Below are positions 1 through 5,696 of a DNA stretch of 5,696 nt, in pieces. The position numbers and the translations under genes were made by a program. The DNA is from Bryobacteraceae bacterium (GTDB taxonomy: Bacteria; Acidobacteriota; Terriglobia; Bryobacterales; Bryobacteraceae). The stretch is from positions 1-5,696 of the forward strand of contig CANGVB010000276.1 in the NCBI GenBank assembly GCA_947456995.1. The letters are read 5' to 3'. Every line of letters starts with the position of its first letter. Positions within the stretch are counted from its first letter, which is position 1. The notes below the pieces were generated by a model. The model saw nothing but the letters and a program-made list of their open reading frames with translations. It had not been told where the DNA came from and made no database searches.

Positions 1-2
1 GG

Positions 3-1559
3 CGTGTCACGAATTCGCTTACTATGAGCCTGGGTCTGCGTTATGAAAGCTTTGGAGTGCCGGCGAATTCGCTGCGCACTCCGGCTTATGCGGGGATCTT
101 CAACCTGAACACGACAACGTTCGACGGACCATATTCGCTAGCGAACCAGGTGAACCCGGACCGGAATAACTTCTCTCCGAATCTGGGACTTGCCTACAGC
201 CCGAAATTCACATCAGGGATTCTGGGGCTTTTGTTTGGGGACGGGAAGTCGAGCTTCCGTACCGGTTATGGCATTGGCTACGAGAGCTTCTTTAACAACA
301 TCGCCTCAAACGCAGTGGCCTCAACACCGAACCTGTTATCGACGCAAACCCTTGGTGCGGTGACTACGGCTACTCCGCGCGGCATCGGGAATTTCTTCAG
401 CCAGATCCCGACAACATCACGTGCTCCGAATGCACTCGATAGCCAGACGCTGATTGATGCGAATCTTCGGAATCCCTATTACCAGCGGTACAACTTCTCC
501 ATACAGCGGCAGCTTCAGGGTGGATATTTGATTGACCTTGCCTACGTTGGCAGCCGTGGTGTGAAGTTGTTTCTCAATGAGGATCTAAATCCGCTGGTGC
601 CTGCGAATCTTCGGGTCTTCCCAACCGGGACGACGGCGGCAAGTTTTCCGGCAAACCGTTTGCAGCAGCGCTTTGACCCGTTGCAGGGGCCGCGTACGGT
701 TCGTACGAACGGTGGCAATTCGCGCTATGACTCCTTCCAGGCAGAGCTCAAAAAGAGCTACCGAAATGGATTTGCATTGACGGGCGCGTATACGTGGTCG
801 AAGTTCATCGACAATGGCAGCGAAATCTTTGCCTTTGGCGGCGGGCTATCGATTCCTTCACTGGCGCAGACGCCTTCTCCATTTGGCGGGCAGCCGAATG
901 AGCGCAGCCTGAGCGCGTTTGACCGGAATCACCGTGCGGTGTTCTCCTCGATCTACAGCTTGCCCTTTGGCAAGAAGCAGACCGGGTTGGTGAATCGCGT
1001 GATTGGCGGATGGCAGTTGAGTGGGGTGGCAACGTTTGAAGCTGGTGTACCTTATACGATTGTGAATGGTCTTGACGGGGATGGTTTTGGTGGGGCTGGT
1101 AATGACCGGCCTGACTTCAACCCCTCGGGCCGGCCGGGAACAAGAGCAATTTTCAGTGCGACCAGCCCAACACAATATGTGAACCCGGATGCGGCGAATG
1201 CGCCAATTGCCGCGAGCGACGCGATGTATATCCAGAGACCTACTTGCACTTCAGCATCGGGTTGCGCGCCTGGAAACCTTGGGCGCAATACGATGCGTAG
1301 CCCGGGGATCAACAACATCAATCTCAATGTTCAGAAGGACACGGCAGTATCCGAACGTGTCCACCTGCAATTGAGAGCTGAATTCTTCAACCTGTTAAAC
1401 CACGTGCAGTATGGCGTGTCGACGGCAAGCGCGTTCGCGCCGGCTCTGGGTACGCTTGGAGCAAATGTGCAGGCGACCTTGGGCGGCCGATTCCTGAATG
1501 CCGCATTCCAGGATGGTGGCGGCCGTGTAACGCGCTTCCAGTTGAAGGTTGTCTTCTAG
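3..1559 (+). CDS. TonB-dependent receptor, Oar-like, C-terminal beta-barrel (5' partial)
   Basis: Outer-membrane receptor barrel of the large acidobacterial Oar/carboxypeptidase-regulatory-domain family, presumed to import a TonB-energised ligand, often thought to be glycan- or siderophore-related; the substrate cannot be read from this part. The frame is open to the window edge (first full codon at 3), so the ATG at 24 is internal; 518 residues are visible, probably under half of a protein usually about 1000-1200 aa long. The N-terminal CarboxypepD-like domain and plug lie upstream. Family hallmarks by visible residue: NPYYQRYNFSIQRQL (157-171) then DLAYVGSRG, a TWSK strand, GNLGRN (424-429), RAEFFNLLNHVQYG (458-471), and a final GRVTRFQLKVVF ending in Phe, as expected for a BAM-recognised last strand. 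Two cysteines (codons at 1245 and 1263) lie six residues apart in a likely surface loop and could form a disulfide. The gene ends 26 nt before a terminator stem. Family call is firm; ligand unknown. Confidence 0.9.
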   Translation, partial: RVTNSLTMSLGLRYESFGVPANSLRTPAYAGIFNLNTTTFDGPYSLANQVNPDRNNFSPNLGLAYSPKFTSGILGLLFGDGKSSFRTGYGIGYESFFNNIASNAVASTPNLLSTQTLGAVTTATPRGIGNFFSQIPTTSRAPNALDSQTLIDANLRNPYYQRYNFSIQRQLQGGYLIDLAYVGSRGVKLFLNEDLNPLVPANLRVFPTGTTAASFPANRLQQRFDPLQGPRTVRTNGGNSRYDSFQAELKKSYRNGFALTGAYTWSKFIDNGSEIFAFGGGLSIPSLAQTPSPFGGQPNERSLSAFDRNHRAVFSSIYSLPFGKKQTGLVNRVIGGWQLSGVATFEAGVPYTIVNGLDGDGFGGAGNDRPDFNPSGRPGTRAIFSATSPTQYVNPDAANAPIAASDAMYIQRPTCTSASGCAPGNLGRNTMRSPGINNINLNVQKDTAVSERVHLQLRAEFFNLLNHVQYGVSTASAFAPALGTLGANVQATLGGRFLNAAFQDGGGRVTRFQLKVVF

Positions 1560-1584
1560 ACCGGCATCTTCAGCAATGAGACTG

Positions 1585-1618
1585 GCGCCTCTCGTTCGCG
1601 GGGGGCGCTTTCTTTTTT
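1585..1618 (+). terminator. Rho-independent terminator of the receptor gene
   Basis: A 10-bp stem is visible: GCGCCTCTCG (1585-1594) pairs with CGGGGGGCGC (1599-1608) through eight Watson-Crick and two G-U pairs, around a TTCG tetraloop (1595-1598). It is followed by TTTCTTTTTT (1609-1618). The stem begins 26 nt after the receptor stop codon. The reverse strand has no T-tract after the stem, so it should terminate only plus-strand transcription. It separates the receptor from the downstream cluster. Confidence 0.9.
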
Positions 1619-1634
1619 GAAGTACTGTTTGGGG

Positions 1635-1640
1635 TAGAGT
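1635..1640 (+). promoter_or_regulatory. Possible -10 element for the rfaE2-mfd cluster (weak)
   Basis: TAGAGT matches the sigma70 TATAAT consensus at four of six positions, including the first two and the last. It lies between the terminator and the rfaE2 start and would give a short leader of roughly 17 nt that still contains GGAA (1651-1654). No convincing -35 box sits 16-18 bp upstream, because that position falls in the terminator T-tract. A promoter is expected in this gap because a strong terminator precedes the cluster, but this exact site is a guess. Confidence 0.25.
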
Positions 1641-1663
1641 CTCTTAAACTGGAAATAGACCAA

Positions 1664-2140
1664 ATGAGTGTTAAAACGTATTCGCGCCCAGACCTTGTTG
1701 CTCAGCGTGCCTTGTGGAAGGCTGAGGGGAAGAAGGTTGTCTTCACCAATGGGTGCTACGACATCCTGCATCCGGGGCATGTGCGGCTGCTTGAGGCGGC
1801 TCGCTCTCTTGGGGATGTTTTGATTCTGGCCTTGAACACCGATGACAGCGTGCAGCGGTTGAAGGGCTTGTCGCGGCCGATTCTGCATGAGGATACTCGG
1901 GCCGAGATTGCTTCGTCTCTTGAGGCTGTTGATGCGGTTACGTTCTTTGATGAGGATACGCCTCGGGAATTGATCGCTGCGGTGTTGCCGGATTTTCTGG
2001 TGAAGGGGGCTGACTGGAGCCACTTCATTGCCGGGCGTGAAGAGGTGGAGGCGGCTGGTGGCAAGGTGATGGCGCTGCCGCTCGAGCCTGGGTATTCGAC
2101 GACAAATCTGGTGCAACAGATATTGGATCGCCATCAGTGA
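1664..2140 (+). CDS. rfaE2: D-glycero-beta-D-manno-heptose 1-phosphate adenylyltransferase, stand-alone
   Basis: Cytoplasmic nucleotidyltransferase that joins ATP and D-glycero-beta-D-manno-heptose 1-phosphate to give ADP-heptose and pyrophosphate, a step in making the LPS inner-core heptose precursor. The 158-aa product matches the C-terminal half of HldE: TNGCYDILHPGH (28-39) carries the HxGH nucleotide-binding signature of this superfamily, RLKG and a following RP lie at 65-72, KGAD at 114-117, and GYSTTN (143-148) is the second nucleotide-binding motif. There is no PfkB-type kinase domain, so the preceding kinase step must be encoded elsewhere. The ATG at 1664 has a modest GGAA (1651-1654) nine bases upstream, and the first residues fit the family start. 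The TGA stop overlaps the mfd GTG start by four bases. Glycerol-3-phosphate cytidylyltransferase and FAD synthetase share the fold, but the GYSTTN and KGAD contexts favour HldE. Function is confident by family, not tested. Confidence 0.93.
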   Translation: MSVKTYSRPDLVAQRALWKAEGKKVVFTNGCYDILHPGHVRLLEAARSLGDVLILALNTDDSVQRLKGLSRPILHEDTRAEIASSLEAVDAVTFFDEDTPRELIAAVLPDFLVKGADWSHFIAGREEVEAAGGKVMALPLEPGYSTTNLVQQILDRHQ

Positions 2141-5100
2141 TTCGTGACCTTCTGCTGAGTGTTGCCGAGCGGGCTGAGTTTGTCCATGTCGTGGAGCGGC
2201 TTGGGCAGGAGGATGCGCATACCCTATCGCTGAGCGGATTGACTGTGGCGGCCAAGGGGCTGGTGCTGGCTTTGCTTTGGGAGCGGACTCGCAAGCCGAT
2301 GCTGGTGGTTACCGATGGCAATCGTGAGGCGGAGGCGCTGCTTGAGTCTACGAATACGTTTCTGACTTTGCTGGAGCCGTCTGGGGCGCGGGCGCAGCTT
2401 GTGCCGCCGCTCGACGTGCTGCCGCATCAGAAGCTGGCACCGCACTCGGAGATTCTCGAGCAGCGGGCGATTGGGCTTTGGAAGCTCTCGACGGAGCGCG
2501 CGCCGATTACGATTGCGCCTGTTGCTAGCGCGATGTTGCGCGTGGCAGCGCCTAGTTTCTACCGGCAGTTGGTGTTGTCGCTGAAAGAGGGCGAAGAAGT
2601 TGCTCTTGATGATTTGTCGCTGCACCTGCGGCGGATCGGTTATGAGCAGCGTGAGCCGGTGGAGATGGTGGGGGAGTTTTCGATTCGCGGTGGCATCGTG
2701 GATATCTATCCGGCTGAGGCGGATAAGCCCGTGCGGCTGGAATTCTTTGGGGACACGATAGAGACGATTCGACGATTTGATGTCGAGACGCAGCGGAGTG
2801 TGGCACGGGTGCCGGAGGTGCGGATTCTGCCTCTGGTGGAGACGCCTACCGATACGGATGGGCCGCGTGAGTTTTCACTGTTGAATCTGGTGGGTAAGGG
2901 GTTGTTGTTTTGGGATGAGCCGGAGCAGGTGCGGGCGTCGGCTGAGCGGTTCTGGAAGCGGCTTGAGGATGGGGCGCATGAGGTGGAGCCGGAGGGGCAT
3001 TACTTCCACTATGGGGAGCTGGCTTCGCATGGGGCGGCGTTGATGCGGGAGCTGGAGTTGCGTGAGTTGGGCCTTGATGTTGGGGCGCATGCGTTTGAGT
3101 TTGGCTCGCGGCCGGGGATCACGTTTCGCGGCAATATCCGGATGGCGGTGGAGGAATCGCGGACGCTGGTGGCGGGCGGGTCGCGGGTGATTTTCTTTGC
3201 GAATTCGCTGGGTGAGGTGGAGCGGTTTGCGGATGTGTTTAGTGAGTACAAGGTGCCTTATCAGGTGATGTTGCCGCCGGAGGAGGTGATGCCTTCTTAT
3301 CTGTCTGAGCGGGTGTATCAGGGTGCGAATGCGAATGTGATTTTGGTGAAGGGGAGACTGGCGCGGGGGACCGTGTTTCGTGAGCCGAAGCTTGCGTTGT
3401 TTGGCGGGGATGATCTGTTTGAATCGTCGGATATGGTGGCGCGGTCGAACCAGCGTGGCCCGGTGGCTTCGATGGGTGCGTTTGCGGCCGATATTGCTGA
3501 TCTCAAGGTAGGCGATTTTGTGGTGCACCAGACGCATGGTGTGGGCAAGTTTTTGGGGATCAAGGTAATCAATCAGGGGGAAGGGAACGGGGAGTTTCTT
3601 CTGCTTGAGTATGCAGGGGAATCGAAGCTGTATGTGCCGGTGACACGGCTGGATCTGATCTCGAAGTATCGCAGCGGGAGTGGCGGGGAGACGAAGGCGC
3701 CACTCGATAAATTGGGCGGGATCACGTGGCAGAAGACGAAGAGCCGCGTGAAGGCCAAGATGCGCGATATGGCCGATGAACTGCTGAAGTTGTATGCGCA
3801 GCGACGGATGGCTGAGGGGTTCTCGTTTTCGCCGGATTCGAACTGGCAGCGTGAGTTTGAAGACTCGTTTGAGTACAACGCGACGAAGGACCAGATGGCG
3901 GCGGTGCGGGATATCAAGCGCGATATGGAGAGCGAGTTGCCGATGGATCGCCTGGTGGTGGGCGATGTGGGTTTTGGCAAAACGGAAGTGGCGATGCGGG
4001 CGGCGTTTAAGGCTTTGGGGGATGGGAAGCAGGTGGCCGTGCTTGCGCCTACGACCGTGCTGGCATTTCAGCATTACGAGAGCTTCAAGCGGAGGTTTGC
4101 TGCGTTCCCGGTAAGGATTGAGCACTTGAGCCGGTTTCGGAATCCGAAGGAGTCGAAGCAGGTGATGGAAGACCTTGAGAACGGCAAGGTGGACATCCTG
4201 ATTGGGACGCACCGGATTTTGTCGAAGGACATCAAGTTTCCGGATCTTGGATTGCTTGTGGTGGATGAGGAGCAGCGCTTTGGTGTGACTCACAAGGAGC
4301 GGCTGAAGCAGATGAAGAAGAACGTGGATGTGTTGACGTTGTCGGCAACGCCGATTCCACGTACGCTGCATATGTCGCTGGTGGGCATTCGCGATTTGTC
4401 GGTGATCGAGACGCCGCCGAAGGACCGGCTTGCGGTGCATACGGTTGTTGCGAAGTTTGATCAGGAAGTGATCAAGGCGGCGATTGAGCAAGAGATTGCT
4501 CGCGGGGGCATGGTGTACTTTGTGCACAATCGCGTGGAGTCGATTTATGAGCGGGCGTTTTCGATTCAGGAGTTGGTGCCTGGGGTGAGGGTTGGTGTGG
4601 GGCATGGGCAGATGGTGGACAACGAGCTGGAGAAGGTGTTGCTCGGGTTTATGCGCCATGAGTTTGATGTGTTTGTGTGTACGACGATTGTTGAGAATGG
4701 GCTCGATATTCCGCTCGCGAACACGATCATTATTGAGAACTCACAGAACTATGGCTTGAGCGAGCTGTATCAGTTGCGCGGGCGTGTGGGCCGGTCGAAT
4801 CGCAGGGCTTATGCTTATTTGCTGGTGCCTACGGATACGGAGTTGACCGAGGTGGCTCGGAAGCGTCTGGCGGCGCTGAAGGAGTTTTCGGATCTTGGGG
4901 CGGGCTTCAAGATTGCGGCTCTCGATCTTGAGTTGCGTGGGGCTGGCAGCTTGCTTGGTGGTGAGCAGAGTGGGCATATCAATCTGGTTGGATTTGATAT
5001 GTACATCAAGATGCTTGAGGAAGCAGTGAGGGAGATGAAGGGCGAAGAGGTGCCGCTTGAGATTCACTCGACGCTGAATCTTGGGTTTGAGATTCGGATT

Positions 5101-5508
5101 CCTTCGACTTACATTCCTGAAGACAATCAGCGGTTGCGAGCTTATAAGAAGATTGCCGATGCGAAGAGCCGCGAGGTGGCGAATGAGATTGTGGCTGAGT
5201 TTGCGGATCGCTACGGGCCGGTGCCGGAGGATGTGAAGTTGCTGGTGGACTTTGGGCAGGCGAAGAATCTGGCCCAGGTGATTGGCGTGGAGAGTGTGGA
5301 GAGGCGGCAGGGGATGTTCCAGGTGAAGTTCCATCCGCAGGCGAAGATTGATCCGGCGAAGTTGATGGAGTTGGGGCAGAAGTCTCCGGGGGCGAGTTTT
5401 TCGCCGGCTGGGGTGCTGAAGGCAATTGATACGACGGGGGCGTCGCCGGGGAAGATTGTGGGGGCGTTGACTGGGTTGCTTGAGGGGTTGAGGGCGCGGC
5501 CGTTTTGA
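2137..5508 (+). CDS. mfd: Transcription-repair coupling factor Mfd
   Basis: ATP-driven DNA translocase that pushes RNA polymerase stalled at lesions off the template and recruits UvrA for nucleotide excision repair. At 1123 aa it is near the usual length (about 1150). Order seen: UvrB-like module with a degenerate Walker A around 34-41 and GEFSIRGGIVDIYP (179-192); CarD-like RNA-polymerase-interacting domain about 456-515, with HGVGKF and LYVPVTRLDLISKY; a relay-helix region; RecG-like SF2 translocase with Walker A GDVGFGKT (609-616), PTTVLAFQH (638-646), DEEQRFG (710-716), SATPIPRT (736-743), ENGLDIP (853-859) and QLRGRVGR (879-886); a TRG motif ending ELRGAGSLLGGEQSGH (932-947); and a C-terminal TRCF domain about 975-1075. 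All ATPase motifs are intact, so it should be active. The GTG start is inferred from the 4-nt overlap with rfaE2, a GGA nine bases upstream, and homologous N-terminal length. The TGA stop overlaps the next gene. Confidence 0.97.
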   Translation: MIRDLLLSVAERAEFVHVVERLGQEDAHTLSLSGLTVAAKGLVLALLWERTRKPMLVVTDGNREAEALLESTNTFLTLLEPSGARAQLVPPLDVLPHQKLAPHSEILEQRAIGLWKLSTERAPITIAPVASAMLRVAAPSFYRQLVLSLKEGEEVALDDLSLHLRRIGYEQREPVEMVGEFSIRGGIVDIYPAEADKPVRLEFFGDTIETIRRFDVETQRSVARVPEVRILPLVETPTDTDGPREFSLLNLVGKGLLFWDEPEQVRASAERFWKRLEDGAHEVEPEGHYFHYGELASHGAALMRELELRELGLDVGAHAFEFGSRPGITFRGNIRMAVEESRTLVAGGSRVIFFANSLGEVERFADVFSEYKVPYQVMLPPEEVMPSYLSERVYQGANANVILVKGRLARGTVFREPKLALFGGDDLFESSDMVARSNQRGPVASMGAFAADIADLKVGDFVVHQTHGVGKFLGIKVINQGEGNGEFLLLEYAGESKLYVPVTRLDLISKYRSGSGGETKAPLDKLGGITWQKTKSRVKAKMRDMADELLKLYAQRRMAEGFSFSPDSNWQREFEDSFEYNATKDQMAAVRDIKRDMESELPMDRLVVGDVGFGKTEVAMRAAFKALGDGKQVAVLAPTTVLAFQHYESFKRRFAAFPVRIEHLSRFRNPKESKQVMEDLENGKVDILIGTHRILSKDIKFPDLGLLVVDEEQRFGVTHKERLKQMKKNVDVLTLSATPIPRTLHMSLVGIRDLSVIETPPKDRLAVHTVVAKFDQEVIKAAIEQEIARGGMVYFVHNRVESIYERAFSIQELVPGVRVGVGHGQMVDNELEKVLLGFMRHEFDVFVCTTIVENGLDIPLANTIIIENSQNYGLSELYQLRGRVGRSNRRAYAYLLVPTDTELTEVARKRLAALKEFSDLGAGFKIAALDLELRGAGSLLGGEQSGHINLVGFDMYIKMLEEAVREMKGEEVPLEIHSTLNLGFEIRIPSTYIPEDNQRLRAYKKIADAKSREVANEIVAEFADRYGPVPEDVKLLVDFGQAKNLAQVIGVESVERRQGMFQVKFHPQAKIDPAKLMELGQKSPGASFSPAGVLKAIDTTGASPGKIVGALTGLLEGLRARPF
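4582..4608 (+). other. Canonical G-quadruplex motif inside mfd
   Basis: Four G-tracts (4582-4585, 4589-4591, 4599-4602, 4606-4608) are separated by loops of 3, 7 and 3 nt, which satisfies the standard G3+N1-7 pattern. The motif is on the coding strand, so it would also be present in the mRNA. It encodes the stretch around VRVGVGHG between helicase motifs IV and V. The G-rich codon use of this gene makes a chance match quite possible; folding is not shown. Confidence 0.5.
5436..5494 (+). other. G-tract cluster at the 3' end of mfd
   Basis: Six runs of three or more G lie in 59 nt (5436-5440, 5448-5451, 5460-5464, 5473-5475, 5484-5487, 5492-5494) with spacers of 7, 8, 8, 8 and 4 nt. The spacers narrowly exceed the strict quadruplex rule, so only a longer-loop quadruplex would fit. 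The last tract is part of the likely Shine-Dalgarno sequence of the next gene. It codes for the glycine-, alanine- and leucine-rich tail of Mfd beyond its TRCF domain. Confidence 0.35.
5490..5494 (+). promoter_or_regulatory. Shine-Dalgarno sequence for the small membrane-protein gene
   Basis: GAGGG ends ten bases before the TTG at 5505 and lies within the last codons of mfd. This spacing favours TTG over the in-frame GTG at 5517, which would be 22 bases away. A second GGGG run just upstream (5484-5487) is less well placed. Confidence 0.5.
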
Positions 5509-5696
5509 AATGGCTAGTGCGAGGTGTGGCTTATCTTGTTTTGCCAGGGGTGGTGTATTTGATTGCGCGTTGGATGGGGGCCTCGGCGTTGTTTAGTGGG
5601 GGGCTTGCTGGCGGATGGTTTGTGTTTGCTGTGTTTCTGGTTGAGGTATTGGGGCGAGGTCTGGTGGATTGGATGCGGGTGGTTCGGAGCGGGTGA
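5505..5696 (+). CDS. Small hypothetical two-helix membrane protein
   Basis: I do not recognise this 63-aa protein as a named family. It has a short basic N-terminus (Lys2, Arg6), a hydrophobic segment at about 7-21 (VAYLVLPGVVYLIA), a polar Arg22-Trp23 edge with a glycine-rich turn (SGGLAGG, 31-37), a second hydrophobic segment at about 38-50 (FVFAVFLVEVLG) containing Glu47, and a basic tail with three arginines (51, 58, 61). This pattern suggests an inner-membrane protein with two helices. The proposed TTG start (5505) overlaps the mfd TGA as TTGA and has GAGGG ten bases upstream; GTG at 5517 is the alternative and would shorten the N-terminus by four residues. Its G/T-rich codon use matches mfd, which supports it being a real gene. 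The stop is the last three bases of the window, so nothing downstream can be judged. Existence is likely; function is unknown. Confidence 0.7.
   Translation: MKWLVRGVAYLVLPGVVYLIARWMGASALFSGGLAGGWFVFAVFLVEVLGRGLVDWMRVVRSG

Noticed and set aside
24..26. ATG at 24 as the true start of the receptor
   Set aside because: The frame is open upstream to the window edge, the preceding residues RVTNSLT fit the family, and a receptor cannot begin in mid-barrel.
1556..2134. 192-codon minus-strand ORF covering the terminator and rfaE2
   Set aside because: It runs through the terminator hairpin and lies in exact codon register opposite rfaE2, which has clear family motifs; the translation shows no domain.
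11..3209. GAATTCGCT recurring at 11-19, 65-73 and 3201-3209
   Set aside because: All three copies sit inside coding frames as Asn-Ser-Leu codons, show no fixed spacing or extended similarity, and are not a repeat family.
3576..3592. Three tight G-tracts (GGGGG, GGG, GGGG) in mfd as a quadruplex
   Set aside because: There are only three tracts; the nearest fourth (3555-3558) is 17 nt away, outside the usual loop limit.
2875..4659. 594-codon minus-strand ORF antisense to mfd
   Set aside because: It is in codon register with mfd, ends where mfd first uses TCA, has skewed His/Arg/Leu/Pro composition and no recognisable domain; mfd itself is unmistakable.
5510..5596. ATG at 5510 as the start of the last gene
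   Set aside because: It is in a different frame and meets a TAG after 28 codons, with a product lacking the membrane-helix pattern.

Overview
The window reads as a chromosomal segment from a Gram-negative, moderately GC-rich bacterium, most likely an acidobacterium (Terriglobia/Acidobacteriaceae type). This rests on the first gene, the C-terminal barrel of a large Oar-like TonB-dependent receptor of the kind found in many copies in those genomes, and on an LPS-heptose enzyme, which implies an outer membrane. The taxonomic call is pattern recognition, not a database result.

Layout: everything lies on the plus strand. Positions 3-1559 are the 3' part of the receptor gene, whose 5' end is outside the window. 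A 104-bp gap (1560-1663) follows and is the only non-coding stretch. It holds a strong Rho-independent terminator (1585-1618) and, at best, a weak -10-like element for the next gene. A compact three-gene cluster then runs to the end of the window: a stand-alone heptose-1-phosphate adenylyltransferase (rfaE2/hldE C-terminal type, 1664-2140), the transcription-repair coupling factor mfd (2137-5508), and a 63-aa predicted two-helix membrane protein (5505-5696). Both junctions in the cluster are 4-nt stop/start overlaps with a non-ATG start (GTGA at 2137-2140, TTGA at 5505-5508), so the three genes are probably co-transcribed and translationally coupled.

How the genes relate: RfaE2 makes ADP-heptose for the LPS inner core. 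Mfd removes RNA polymerase stalled at DNA lesions and recruits UvrA. The small protein is of unknown function. No direct biochemical link between the three is evident; the link visible here is shared expression. The receptor is separated from them by the terminator and differs clearly in strand composition (C at or above G in the receptor lines sampled, G far above C in mfd).

This is essentially an ordinary housekeeping region. I found no mobile element, CRISPR array, RNA gene or defence system. The points worth a second look are the double NTGA coupling, the unannotated-looking small membrane protein, a canonical G-quadruplex motif inside mfd (4582-4608), a G-tract cluster at the mfd 3' end, and the strong strand asymmetry that also produces a spurious 594-codon antisense ORF.
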